DNA of 64,000 bases, taken from positions 2,387,375 through 2,451,374 of the forward strand of contig NZ_VFOK01000001.1 in the NCBI RefSeq assembly GCF_006716095.1. The letters are read 5' to 3'. The DNA comes from Barrientosiimonas humi. Lineage in GTDB: Bacteria > Actinomycetota > Actinomycetes > Actinomycetales > Dermatophilaceae. Every line of letters starts with the position of its first letter. The first letter of the stretch is position 1. Below the pieces are notes generated by a model. The model searched no databases, was not told the DNA's origin, and saw only the letters and a program-made list of their open reading frames with translations. A program made the position numbers and the translations under genes. Of this stretch, positions 8,770-16,886 are shown piece after piece.

Positions 8770-9831
8770 TTACCAGTTCTGGTCGCTGCCCCGCAGGCTG
8801 CGCACCACGGCGACCGCGGTGCAGACCTCGAGGAAGAGTCCGTAGAAGTCCTCGATGAGCATCGGGAGGACGATCGCCATGTCGCGCCAGTCGCGGCCCG
8901 GCACCCGCCAGGCGGAGGTCACGCGGTCGAACCACATGATCGCGAGCGGCACCATGCCGATGAGCGAGAGCGTCATGCTCATCCCGAGGGCGAGGACGAG
9001 CGCGACGTAGACGATGAACAGCAGCCGCAGCAGCAGCCCGAAGCCGAACAGGCCGTACGCCGCGATGTCGCGCCGCGTGCCCCAGACCCAGCCGCGCTTG
9101 CGGCACTCGTCGACACCGCCGCGGCCCCAGCGCAGCCGCTGGGTCCACAGCTCGCCGAACGTCTTCGGCGTGTCGGTGATGACGTGCGCGCCGCTGGAGG
9201 CGCGCACCCGATAGCCCTGCGACTTCAGGTCCAGCGTGAGGCCGTAGTCCTCGATCAGGCTGAACTCGTCCCACGGGCCGCGCCCGGCGCGCACCCGCGG
9301 GAGCCGGCGCAGCACCTCGCCGCGATACATCGCCGCCGCGCCGGAGGCCACCTGGATGCGCCAGCCGCGCAGCTCGCGGTTGTCGTCGTAGCGGGCGTAC
9401 TCCAGCCGCTGCAGCCGCTGGGCCAGACCCTGGGCGTCGCGCGCCCAGTAGCGCGCGCACACCGCGGCCGAGCTGCGGTCGGACAGCATGGAGGCGACCA
9501 GCTGCTCGATCGAGTCCGGCTGCAGCACCGTGTCGGCGTCCATCGTGAAGACCACGTCGGCGTCGCGCCCGTGCAGCGCCCAGGCCTGGTTGAGGGCCCC
9601 CGACTTGCGGTGAGGGTTGTCGACCGTCTCCATGACCACGACCGGGAACTCCCGGGCGATCTCGACGGTGCGGTCGGTGCAGTTGTCGGCGACGAGGACG
9701 ATCGTGGTGGGCGGGACCGTCTGCGTCAGCAAGGACGTGATGGTCTGCGCGACGCAGTCCTGCTCGTTGTGGGCCGGCACGATCGCGACGATCTCGGGGA
9801 CGACGAGTCCCGCCCGCAGCCACGAGCGCAT
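8770..9831 (-). CDS. Processive family 2 glycosyltransferase (PgaC/IcaA-like)
   Basis: This membrane glycosyltransferase has 353 residues from ATG 9831, or 372 from GTG 9888. The GT2 core opens with VAIVPAHNEQD, has the nucleotide-metal motif DAD in TMDADT, an acidic EDYGL, and the processivity motif QRLRWGR. Three or four hydrophobic segments follow in the C-terminal third, forming a translocation channel in synthases of this type. ATG 9831 has GGAAG 7 nt upstream; GTG 9888 would be almost leaderless from the promoter at 9897-9926. The downstream small membrane protein and deacetylase suggest an N-acetylated exopolysaccharide such as poly-GlcNAc; cellulose- or hyaluronan-like products are less likely. 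Confidence 0.82.
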   Translation of the reverse strand: MRSWLRAGLVVPEIVAIVPAHNEQDCVAQTITSLLTQTVPPTTIVLVADNCTDRTVEIAREFPVVVMETVDNPHRKSGALNQAWALHGRDADVVFTMDADTVLQPDSIEQLVASMLSDRSSAAVCARYWARDAQGLAQRLQRLEYARYDDNRELRGWRIQVASGAAAMYRGEVLRRLPRVRAGRGPWDEFSLIEDYGLTLDLKSQGYRVRASSGAHVITDTPKTFGELWTQRLRWGRGGVDECRKRGWVWGTRRDIAAYGLFGFGLLLRLLFIVYVALVLALGMSMTLSLIGMVPLAIMWFDRVTSAWRVPGRDWRDMAIVLPMLIEDFYGLFLEVCTAVAVVRSLRGSDQNW

Positions 9832-9890
9832 TCGGCGGCTTCCGTGGGTGCGGCCGAGCTCAGGTCGTTGAATCTTGCCCCCTGCCACGG

Positions 9891-9926
9891 GAGAACACTG
9901 TTCTCGACCGTGACAGTCGTTGTCAA
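9891..9926 (-). promoter_or_regulatory. Promoter with 15-bp palindromic operator for the GT2 operon
   Basis: On the minus strand a perfect TTGACA -35 box lies at 9921-9926. Seventeen or eighteen bases downstream, where the -10 should be, sits a palindrome GAGAACACTGTTCTC (9891-9905, arms of 7 bp around one base). A repressor bound there would block the promoter. The motif is seen directly; its regulator is unknown. Confidence 0.5.
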
Positions 9927-10018
9927 CTGCGAGTGACGTTCTTCAAGCACGTTGGTTACGTTAGCGAAGGTTACCGGGTCGTCACGTCACCCTCAGGAGG
10001 GGGTCTTCGCGGCCCGGG

Positions 10019-10034
10019 GGTAGGAGGTCCTACC
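10019..10034. promoter_or_regulatory. 16-bp palindrome in intergenic space
   Basis: GGTAGGA and TCCTACC form perfect arms separated by two bases. It lies between the GT2 operon promoter and the racemase terminator. It could be an operator or a small hairpin; no function is visible. Confidence 0.3.
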
Positions 10035-10052
10035 GGGGCCTCTGCGACGCCC

Positions 10053-10079
10053 TTCCGGCCCGGCCTGCCGGGGCCGGAA
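10053..10079 (-). terminator. GC-rich hairpin downstream of the racemase gene
   Basis: TTCCGGCCC (10053-10061) pairs perfectly with GGGCCGGAA (10071-10079) around a 9-nt loop, 18 nt after the racemase stop. There is no U-tract, which is common for actinobacterial hairpin terminators. Confidence 0.5.
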
Positions 10080-10097
10080 CGAGCGCCCGCGGGCGGG

Positions 10098-10883
10098 CTA
10101 CTCCCCCGGAACGACGGGGTTCTTGGGCGTGCGCCCGGCGCGGCGCAGCGTCTCGCGCGCCAGCGAGTCGACCGAGTCGACGAGACGAGGATCACGTGCC
10201 AGGTTGTGCTCGTCGTACGCCACCGACAGCTCGGTGCAGCCCAGCACGACGACGTCGCTGCCCTTGGCGACCATCGCGTCGACCAGCGCGAGCAGCGCGC
10301 CGAGGTCGGTCGGCAGGCCCGCCTTGACCTGGTCGTAGATGATCCGCATGACCTCGCGCTGCTCGTCGTCGCTGGTGTCGACCGGCTCGCCGCCGAGCGC
10401 GCGCACCGCGTCGGCGTAGATGCCGGCGGCGCGGGTGCCGGTCGTCGCGAGGATCCCGACGCGCGGGGTGCGGCCCTCGGCACGGGCCGCGGCCTGCTCG
10501 ACCGCGACGGTCGCGGTGGTCTCGACGATGTCGATCATCGGCACCGCAACCTGGCCCGCGACGGCGCGTAGGAACGGGTGCGCGGAGTTGCAGGGAACCG
10601 CGATCAGCTCGGCGCCGATGCCCTGCAGCCGCAGCGCGTCGGCGAGCAGGACCGGGGCGGGATCGGGCGCAGCCGGGTCGGTGAGCCGGGCGGTGCGGTC
10701 GGGCGTGGTCGAGTGGCTGAGCAGCACCGCGTCCAGCTGCTCCTGGTCGGACTCGGCCGGGGTGAGCAGCGTCAGCACCCGCAGGAACGTCGCGCCCGCC
10801 AGCGGCCCGAGACCGCCCAAGATGCCGACGACCGGGGCGGACCAACCCTGCTCGGCAGTGACGCGGATGTCGTTGTCGCTCAT
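10098..10883 (-). CDS. Aspartate racemase family protein
   Basis: This 261-residue cofactor-independent racemase interconverts L- and D-aspartate (or glutamate). The N-terminal GILGGLGPLAG motif is typical of aspartate racemases. The two catalytic cysteines are visible in PCNSAH (first half) and VLGCTELS (second half). It starts 6 nt after the stop of the ATP-grasp ligase gene, so the two form an operon. In Enterococcus faecium an aspartate racemase gene is paired with the D-aspartate ligase that builds the peptidoglycan side chain; the same pairing here suggests that this enzyme supplies D-Asp for that purpose. Confidence 0.88.
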   Translation of the reverse strand: MSDNDIRVTAEQGWSAPVVGILGGLGPLAGATFLRVLTLLTPAESDQEQLDAVLLSHSTTPDRTARLTDPAAPDPAPVLLADALRLQGIGAELIAVPCNSAHPFLRAVAGQVAVPMIDIVETTATVAVEQAAARAEGRTPRVGILATTGTRAAGIYADAVRALGGEPVDTSDDEQREVMRIIYDQVKAGLPTDLGALLALVDAMVAKGSDVVVLGCTELSVAYDEHNLARDPRLVDSVDSLARETLRRAGRTPKNPVVPGE

Positions 10884-10889
10884 GGCGAT

Positions 10890-12170
10890 TCAGGCCTTCT
10901 CGCGCTTGGGCGGCGGGTAGACCCGGAAGTACTTGCGCACCTGGTTCGCGCCGTACGCCCCGACGTAGGCCCAGCGCTTGGGGTGGGGGTCGCGGGCGTA
11001 CATCATCGGGTTGGTGACCTTGCCGCGCGCGACGAGCGAGAGCACCTTCTTGCGCAGGTCGCCGGGCAGGTAGCGCATGACCAGCGGCACCGGCAGCGAG
11101 GTGTAGAGCTCCTCCTTCGCCGACTCCACGAGCGGCGGCTCGTCGGAGAGGTCGCTGCCGTCGACGTACTGCTCGACGTAGTAGCGCGCGGTGTTCACGC
11201 CGCCGGCGTTGACGTAGAAGTTGGAGCGGCCGAGCCGCGGGTTGAGCTCGAAGAACTTGGTACGCCCGTCGCGAGGGTCGTACTTCAGGTCGAAGTTGGC
11301 ATAGCCGCGCCAGCCGACGTGCTCCAGCAGGCGCACGGCCTCGTCGAGGACCGCGCGGTCCTGACCGGTGATGATGGCGGCGGGGACGCCGAGGGTCTCC
11401 GGCAGGTGCTCCTCGAGCAGCACGTGGCCGAAGGCGCCCATGCGCACCTTGCCGGCGCGGTCGCAGTAGCAGGTGAGGATCCGCATGCCGTCGTCCAGGC
11501 CGGGGATCATGTCCTGCAGGATGAAGGTGCCGGGGTAGCCGCTGTCGTGGACGCGCTGCATCAGGTCCATCAGCTCCTCGCGGGAGCCCGCCGTGTGCAC
11601 CTTCTGCTTGCCGGGAAAGTCGTAGCGCTCGTACGTCGCCGAGTTGCCGGTCTTGGCGATGATCGGGAAGCTCAGCCGGGCCAGCTGGTCGCGCAGCTGC
11701 GGGTCGTCCTTGAGCTGCTCGTGGCGGGCGACGTCGTAGACCACCGTCTCGGGGTGGGCGATGCCGAGCTCGCTGCACAGCTCGGCGAACTGGGCCTTGT
11801 CGGTGAGCCGGTCGATCAGCGCGAGGTCGGGGTAGGGGATCGTCAGGCGCGGCTCGAGCCGGTCGCGCAGCGTGACGATGCGGCGCACGAGGTAGTCGGT
11901 GCTGGTGAGCAGCAGCAGCGGTCGGTCGCCGAACCGCTCCTCCAGGCCCTGCAGGTGGGCGACCAGGGCGTCGTCGTCGTCGAAGTCGGCCAGCCGGGAG
12001 ACCTCGATGATGCGGCTGTTGGCGACCGGGCCGGCGCCGAGCCGGGAGACGGCGACCGAGATCGCGGCGTACTCCTCGTGGAAGCTGCGCGCGAGGCTGT
12101 AGGTCGAGGCGTCGGCCCCCAGCAGCACGGGCACGAATCGTTGGTCGTCCGGAACGGTCGTGACACTCAC
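10890..12170 (-). CDS. ATP-grasp carboxylate-amine ligase, probable D-aspartate ligase (Asl-fm-like)
   Basis: This 426-residue protein has an N-terminal pre-ATP-grasp domain (FVPVLLGADASTYSLARSF), an ATP-grasp core with the lysine-bearing FPIIAKTGNSATYERYDF region near residue 180, and the metal-binding FFELNPRLGRSNF near residue 310. Size and order match the D-aspartate ligase that acylates the stem-peptide lysine, and the adjacent aspartate racemase strengthens that reading. GTG 12170 has TAGGGT six bases upstream and no ribosome binding site, so the mRNA is probably leaderless. Other ATP-grasp amide ligases with unknown substrates remain possible. Confidence 0.7.
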   Translation of the reverse strand: MSVTTVPDDQRFVPVLLGADASTYSLARSFHEEYAAISVAVSRLGAGPVANSRIIEVSRLADFDDDDALVAHLQGLEERFGDRPLLLLTSTDYLVRRIVTLRDRLEPRLTIPYPDLALIDRLTDKAQFAELCSELGIAHPETVVYDVARHEQLKDDPQLRDQLARLSFPIIAKTGNSATYERYDFPGKQKVHTAGSREELMDLMQRVHDSGYPGTFILQDMIPGLDDGMRILTCYCDRAGKVRMGAFGHVLLEEHLPETLGVPAAIITGQDRAVLDEAVRLLEHVGWRGYANFDLKYDPRDGRTKFFELNPRLGRSNFYVNAGGVNTARYYVEQYVDGSDLSDEPPLVESAKEELYTSLPVPLVMRYLPGDLRKKVLSLVARGKVTNPMMYARDPHPKRWAYVGAYGANQVRKYFRVYPPPKREKA

Positions 12171-12176
12171 GCCGCC

Positions 12177-12186
12177 ACCCTAGGCT
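12177..12186. promoter_or_regulatory. Overlapping divergent -10 boxes for two leaderless genes
   Basis: Minus strand TAGGGT (12177-12182) and plus strand TAGGCT (12181-12186) share the CCTAGG centre. Each lies exactly 6 nt from a GTG start (12170 minus, 12193 plus). Only 22 bp separate the two start codons. Confidence 0.6.
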
Positions 12187-12192
12187 GCCGGG

Positions 12193-13683
12193 GTGGACGA
12201 CGACGCGAGCACCACGACCCCCGCCGCCGATGCGAGCGAGACCACACGGCCGGCCGAGCCGAAGGACGAGCTGGTCACGACGGCGCACACGCTGAAGGTC
12301 GGCCGAAAGACGTTGCGCTACAAGGCGGCTGCCGGTCGGCTGGTGCTGCGCGAGGACGTGTTCAAGGACGACGTCTACCAGGGCCGGCGGGCCAAGGCCG
12401 AGGTCGGGCTGACGGCGTACACGCTCGACGAGGGGGCCGACGCGGACACGACGACCCGGCCGGTGACGTTCGCGTTCAACGGCGGGCCGGGGTCCTCGAG
12501 CGTGTGGCTGCACCTGGGGCTGCTCGGGCCGCGCCGCGTCGTCGCCGGTGACGCGGGCGGGTTGGCGCGCCCGCCGTACGCCCTCGCGGACAACCCCGAG
12601 TCGCTCCTCGCGGTGAGCGACCTGGTGCTCATCGACCCGGTCTCGACCGGCTGGTCGCGCGCCGCGGAGGGCGAGAAGGCCAAGGACTTCCACGGCTACG
12701 CCAAGGACGTGGAGTCGATGGCCGAGGTGATCCGGCTGTGGACCACCCGCAACGCGCGGTGGGGGTCGCCGAAGTTCCTCGCGGGTGAGTCCTACGGCAC
12801 GACGCGGGCCGTGGCGCTGGCCGAGCGGCTGCAGAGCCGGGAGGGGATGTACCTCAACGGGCTGATGCTCATCTCCTCGGTCCTGGACTTCGGGACCCTC
12901 GACTTCGAGATCCCGCGCAACGACCGGGCGCACGCGCTCTACCTGCCGCACTACGCCGCGACGGCGCACTTCCACGGCAAGCACGGGCGCCGGTCGCTGC
13001 GCTCGGTGCTGACCGAGGCCGAGACGTACGCGGCGGGCGAGTACCCGCGGGTGCTGGCGCTCGGCAGCCGCGCGTCGGCGACCGAGCGGGCCGAGGCGGT
13101 CGCGACGGTGGCGCGGCTGGCCGGTCTGAGCGAGGACTACGTCGACCGGGCCGACCTGCGCATCGAGCACTGGCGCTACTACGGCGAGCTGCTGCGCGAC
13201 GAGCGGCGCACGGTCGGCCGGCTGGACTCGCGGTTCACCGGGGCGGCCGCGTCGGCGATCGCCGAGTCGATGGATGCCGACCCGTCGATGGACGCGATCG
13301 TCGGGCCGTACGCCACCGCCTGGAACCACTACGCCCGCGCCGAGCTCGGGCTCGACTCGGACGCGCCCTACCGCGTGTTCGGCGACGTGCACCCTTGGAG
13401 CTACAAGGATTTCGAGGGCAAGCCGATCTACGTGGTCGACAAGCTGGAGCGGGCGATGCGGCAGAACCCGCACCTGCGCGTGCACGTCGCGTACGGCTAC
13501 TACGACGGCGCCACCCCGTACGCCGCCGGCCAGGACGCCCTCGCCCGCACCAGCCTCCCGCCCGAGCTGCTGGACAACATCGAGCACCGGTTCTACGAGG
13601 CCGGCCACATGATGTACGTCCACGAGCCCAGCCGCCTCCAGCAGAGCAAGGACCTCGCGGACTTCGTCGCCCGCGCCACGTGA
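12193..13683 (+). CDS. Serine carboxypeptidase-like peptidase (family S10)
   Basis: This 496-residue alpha/beta-hydrolase peptidase has the S10 oxyanion motif FNGGPGSSS at residues 95-103, nucleophile Ser200 in GESYGT, the acid in YGYYDGATP near residue 437, and the histidine in EAGHMMY near residue 473. No signal peptide precedes the catalytic domain, only a polar low-complexity N-terminus, so the enzyme is probably cytoplasmic. GTG 12193 follows a TAGGCT -10 by 6 nt, which points to a leaderless mRNA. The physiological substrate is unknown. Confidence 0.9.
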   Translation: MDDDASTTTPAADASETTRPAEPKDELVTTAHTLKVGRKTLRYKAAAGRLVLREDVFKDDVYQGRRAKAEVGLTAYTLDEGADADTTTRPVTFAFNGGPGSSSVWLHLGLLGPRRVVAGDAGGLARPPYALADNPESLLAVSDLVLIDPVSTGWSRAAEGEKAKDFHGYAKDVESMAEVIRLWTTRNARWGSPKFLAGESYGTTRAVALAERLQSREGMYLNGLMLISSVLDFGTLDFEIPRNDRAHALYLPHYAATAHFHGKHGRRSLRSVLTEAETYAAGEYPRVLALGSRASATERAEAVATVARLAGLSEDYVDRADLRIEHWRYYGELLRDERRTVGRLDSRFTGAAASAIAESMDADPSMDAIVGPYATAWNHYARAELGLDSDAPYRVFGDVHPWSYKDFEGKPIYVVDKLERAMRQNPHLRVHVAYGYYDGATPYAAGQDALARTSLPPELLDNIEHRFYEAGHMMYVHEPSRLQQSKDLADFVARAT

Positions 13684-13731
13684 CGCCCACGCCCAGGGTG
13701 GGCGAGTAGGCCGCGAGGGACGAGCCGCTAC

Positions 13732-13778
13732 AAGCCGGTCGAGTAGGCCGCGAGGGACGAGCGGCCGTATCGAGACCC
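13732..13778 (+). repeat. 47-bp REP-like element, copy 1
   Basis: The unit begins AAGCCGGTCGAGTAG and ends GTATCGAGACCC, with a short internal stem-loop of the GGCCGC/GCGGCC kind. A partial copy lies directly before it at 13702-13731. The same unit occurs twice at 30441-30542, and inverted at 14033-14075 and 31999-32038. Confidence 0.75.
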
Positions 13779-13807
13779 TGCTCAGCCCCCCGAAACCCTC
13801 TCGCCCC

Positions 13808-13893
13808 GCGGCTTTACTCTGGGGCGGCTCGTGCGCCACCCGCGAACCCCGTGATCCTGCGGTGGCGCACCACGTGCCCCAGAGTAAAGCCGC
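13808..13893. repeat. 86-bp hairpin element, copy A
   Basis: An 18-bp outer arm GCGGCTTTACTCTGGGGC pairs perfectly with its complement at 13876-13893. An inner 10-bp arm GTGCGCCACC (13831-13840) pairs with GGTGGCGCAC (13861-13870) around a 20-nt loop; the 5-nt linkers between arms do not match. A second copy of identical length is at 26035-26120. It lies upstream of the ABC-transporter gene and has no coding capacity. Confidence 0.8.
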
Positions 13894-13997
13894 CGCCGAG
13901 CCATTCCTCCGTCTCGGCCGAACGGCCGATACCGCCGCCGCACAACCGGTCTCGCGGCCGATGTGGCGGCACCCCCGCGATTCCTAACGTCGTGGCC

Positions 13998-14813
13998 ATG
14001 AACTCGTTGAACTCGATCTGGCAGGCCCGGCAGGGTCTCGATACGGCCTCCGCTGGCGCTCCGGCCTACTCGACCACCATGGGCGGCGCTCCGGCCTACT
14101 CGACCACCACGGGCGCCACCGCGGGCGCCCCGCTGCTGTCGGTGCGCGGGGTGGGGCACGCGTACGGAGAGACGACCGTGCTGCACGGCGTCAGCTGCGA
14201 TATCCCGCAGGGGCGGGCCGTGGCGCTCATGGGGCCGTCCGGCTCGGGCAAGACCACCCTGCTGCACCTGATGGCCGGCATCCTCGCGCCGCAGCAGGGC
14301 AGCATCGTGCTCGCCGGCGACCAGTCCGACCTCGCCCGGCTGGGCATCGAGGATCGGGCGGCGCTGCGGCGCAGCCGGTTCGGCCTGGTGTTCCAGTCCG
14401 GGCAGCTGCTCGGTGAGCTCACCGCCGTCGAGAACGCGGCGCTGCCGCTGATCGTCGACGGGGTGGCCTACGCCGATGCGCTGGGCCGAGCGTCCGAGCT
14501 GTTCGCGCCGCTCGGCCTCGGCGGTCTCGACGCGCGCCGGCCGGGTGAGCTGTCCGGCGGCCAGCAGCAGCGCGTCGCCATCGCCCGCGCGATGGTCACC
14601 CGCCCGCAGCTGCTGCTCGCCGACGAGCCGACCGGCGCGCTCGACCGGCGCACCGGCGAGGAGGTCATGACCCTGCTGCTGCAGGCGCAGCGCTCGCTCG
14701 GCGCCTCGCTCGTGCTGGTGACCCACGACCCGGAGATCGCCCAGCGCTGCGACCTCGTGCTGCACCTGCGCGACGGCCGCATCGTCAGCGCCAGCGAGGG
14801 GGTCCTGCGATGA
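13998..14813 (+). CDS. ABC transporter ATP-binding protein (LolD/MacB type)
   Basis: This 271-residue ATPase partners the FtsX-type permease that follows with a 4-nt ATGA overlap. Walker A is GPSGSGKTT, the Q-loop is in VFQSGQLLGEL, the signature is LSGGQQQRVAIARAM, and Walker B is LLLADEPTGALD. ATG 13998 follows a TAACGT -10 box by 7 nt, which supports a leaderless start. The first 45 residues are unusual: they include a translated REP-like element and a doubled 10-residue unit ending in AYSTT before the ATPase domain begins at LLSVRGVGHAYG. The kinase/regulator pair downstream suggests a role in antibiotic or envelope-stress export. Confidence 0.92.
   Translation: MNSLNSIWQARQGLDTASAGAPAYSTTMGGAPAYSTTTGATAGAPLLSVRGVGHAYGETTVLHGVSCDIPQGRAVALMGPSGSGKTTLLHLMAGILAPQQGSIVLAGDQSDLARLGIEDRAALRRSRFGLVFQSGQLLGELTAVENAALPLIVDGVAYADALGRASELFAPLGLGGLDARRPGELSGGQQQRVAIARAMVTRPQLLLADEPTGALDRRTGEEVMTLLLQAQRSLGASLVLVTHDPEIAQRCDLVLHLRDGRIVSASEGVLR
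14033..14109 (+). repeat. Inverted REP-like element inside the ABC ATPase gene, with 30-bp duplication
   Basis: GGGTCTCGATACGG to CTACTCGACC (14033-14075) is the REP-like unit in reverse orientation. Its right part (GGCGCTCCGGCCTACTCGAC) occurs again 30 bp later from 14085, in frame, giving two 10-residue peptide repeats. Confidence 0.7.
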
Positions 14814-16822
14814 GCACCAGTGCCCTCCTGGCCCGCCGCATGCTGCGCGGCGGCGGTGCGCGCGACCTGCGCACCCACGGCCTGGCCGTGCTCGCGACCG
14901 CCGTCGCGGTCACCGTCATGCTGCTCACCCTCGGCGCCGTCACCGGTCTGGCCGACCGGGACGGACGGACCGCCTGGCTGCGGCCCGCCGCCACCGACGA
15001 CGCCGTCGCGGTGCAGACCACGAGCACGACGTACGTCGACGGCAAGCCGCTCACGCTCGTGCACCTGGCCGCGCTGCCGGGTGAGCGCGGCGGGGACCGC
15101 GCGCTGCCCGCGCCGCCCGGCATGGACGCCTTCCCGAAGCCCGGCGAGGTCGCCGTCTCCCCCGCGCTGCGCGACCTGCTGGCGTCACGCCCGGCCGACC
15201 AGCGACCGGTGGGTCCGGTCACCGCCGAGCTCGGCACCGACGGGCTGATCGGCCCCGACCAGCTGGTCGCGGTCGTGGGCGCCCGCCCCGGTGACGCGGC
15301 GCTGCAGGGCCCGGCCTGGAGCTCGGCCAACACCCCCGGCGACTTCGCCGGCCCGACCGAGATCCACGACTTCACCGGCAGCCCGGCCGCGGCCGAGAGC
15401 GACGAACGCGGCTACGTCCAGCTCGCGCTGGTGGCCTCGATCCTGCTGGTCATCCCGGTGCTCACGCTGACCGGCGCCGCGGCCCGGCTCGGCGCCTCCC
15501 GTCGCACCGACCGCCTCGCGCGGCTGCGCCTCGCCGGCGCCTCCGGGCGCACCGTCGCGGGCGTCGCGGTCGTCGAGGCCGGGGCGATCGCGGTGACGGG
15601 CGCGCTCGCGGGGGCGACGGCGTACGCCCTGCTCCTGCCGCTCGTCAGCCGCATCCCGGTCGGGGGCTCCGCGTTCACCCCCGGGCAGCTGTGGGTCGGC
15701 GTGCTCGGGCTGCTCGCGGTGACCGCGCTCGTCGCGGCCCTCGGCATCGCCAGCGCGCTGGTGCCGGTGCGGCGGATCCTGCGCGACCCGCTCAGCGTCG
15801 CCCAGCAGCACGCCCAGTCGATGCCGCTGCTGTGGCGCGTGCTCGCCGCCGGCGCCGCGGCCCTGGCCTTCCACCAGCTCACCCGCAACGGCGACACCTC
15901 GTCGGTCGGCGTGCTGATCGCGTTCGCCGCGGTGTTCGGCGTGCTCGCGATCGTCGGTCCGGTCGTGGTGACGCTGCTCGGCCGGATGGTCGTACGCCGG
16001 GCGCAGCGCCGCGCCGACAGCGCCCGGCTCATCGCCGGCCGCCGGCTGCTGGACGACCCCCGCGCCGGGTGGCGCAGCGTGTCCGGGCTGGTCATGGCCA
16101 GCTTCGTCGCGGGCTTCCTCGCGCTGTTCTCCGTCGGTGGCGGCGGGGTCGTGTGGGGTCAGGAGCGCGAGCTGGAGATCGCCGTGACCGCCGAGCAGGC
16201 TCCCGGCGCGCTCGCGAAGGCCCGGTCCGCCCTGGCCGACGCCGACGTCGAGGCCACCCCCGTGCGCGGCGACGACAGCGGCGCGCTGCTCTTCCTCGAC
16301 GCGGGCGAGCGCGCGTGGAGCACCGTCGTGGTGCCGCTGCCCGCCGACCCCGCCGAGGAGAACCGCGCCCGCGCGGCCGTCGCCCGAGCCTTCCCCGGCG
16401 CGCCCACCGCGAGCGGCGGCGACGTGGAGAACCGCGCCGACCAGTTCGCCCGCGACTTCCGCGCCGCGAGCGTGGTGGTGCTGCTGGTGTCGTTCCTCGT
16501 CGCCGCGGCCTCGACCGGGATCGTCGCGGCGGCCGCCGTGCTCGACCGCCGGGAGAACTACCGCCGGCTCTGGCAGGCAGGCGTCCCGCTGCCGACGCTG
16601 GACCGCGCGCGGGTGCTCGAGAGCACCTCGCCGATGGTCGTGTGCGCCTCGCTCGCGGTCTTCGCCGGGCTGTTCGCCGCGGCACCGATCACCCTCTCCG
16701 GCGGGTCGGTCAGCGGCACCGGAGCCCTGCTGCTGGTACTCACCGTCGCGCTCGGCGCGGCTGGCGTGCACCTGGCGATCCGGGCCAGCCGCGGCCTGCT
16801 CCGCTCGGCCGCGCAGTCCTGA
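14810..16822 (+). CDS. ABC transporter permease (FtsX/MacB-like, duplicated)
   Basis: This 670-residue integral membrane protein is the partner of the preceding ATPase. An N-terminal membrane anchor (around residues 23-48) is followed by an extracytoplasmic domain. A cluster of membrane segments comes at roughly 200-400, a second periplasmic-side domain at about 420-560, and final membrane segments near 565, 610 and 640. This two-FtsX-repeat layout is common for actinobacterial peptide-antibiotic or lipoprotein exporters. The start codon overlaps the ATPase stop by 4 nt. The substrate is unknown. Confidence 0.88.
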   Translation: MSTSALLARRMLRGGGARDLRTHGLAVLATAVAVTVMLLTLGAVTGLADRDGRTAWLRPAATDDAVAVQTTSTTYVDGKPLTLVHLAALPGERGGDRALPAPPGMDAFPKPGEVAVSPALRDLLASRPADQRPVGPVTAELGTDGLIGPDQLVAVVGARPGDAALQGPAWSSANTPGDFAGPTEIHDFTGSPAAAESDERGYVQLALVASILLVIPVLTLTGAAARLGASRRTDRLARLRLAGASGRTVAGVAVVEAGAIAVTGALAGATAYALLLPLVSRIPVGGSAFTPGQLWVGVLGLLAVTALVAALGIASALVPVRRILRDPLSVAQQHAQSMPLLWRVLAAGAAALAFHQLTRNGDTSSVGVLIAFAAVFGVLAIVGPVVVTLLGRMVVRRAQRRADSARLIAGRRLLDDPRAGWRSVSGLVMASFVAGFLALFSVGGGGVVWGQERELEIAVTAEQAPGALAKARSALADADVEATPVRGDDSGALLFLDAGERAWSTVVVPLPADPAEENRARAAVARAFPGAPTASGGDVENRADQFARDFRAASVVVLLVSFLVAAASTGIVAAAAVLDRRENYRRLWQAGVPLPTLDRARVLESTSPMVVCASLAVFAGLFAAAPITLSGGSVSGTGALLLVLTVALGAAGVHLAIRASRGLLRSAAQS

Positions 16823-16886
16823 GAACCGTTCCGCCCCAACCTGATTCGCCCCTCACCCCACCCTGCACAGAGATCGGAGAACTCCC

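Noticed and set aside
10192-13839. A 1215-codon open frame on the minus strand
   Set aside because: It is a shadow: it runs antisense to the S10 peptidase and out of frame through the ATP-grasp and racemase genes, all of which have clear motifs. High GC makes such long open frames common.
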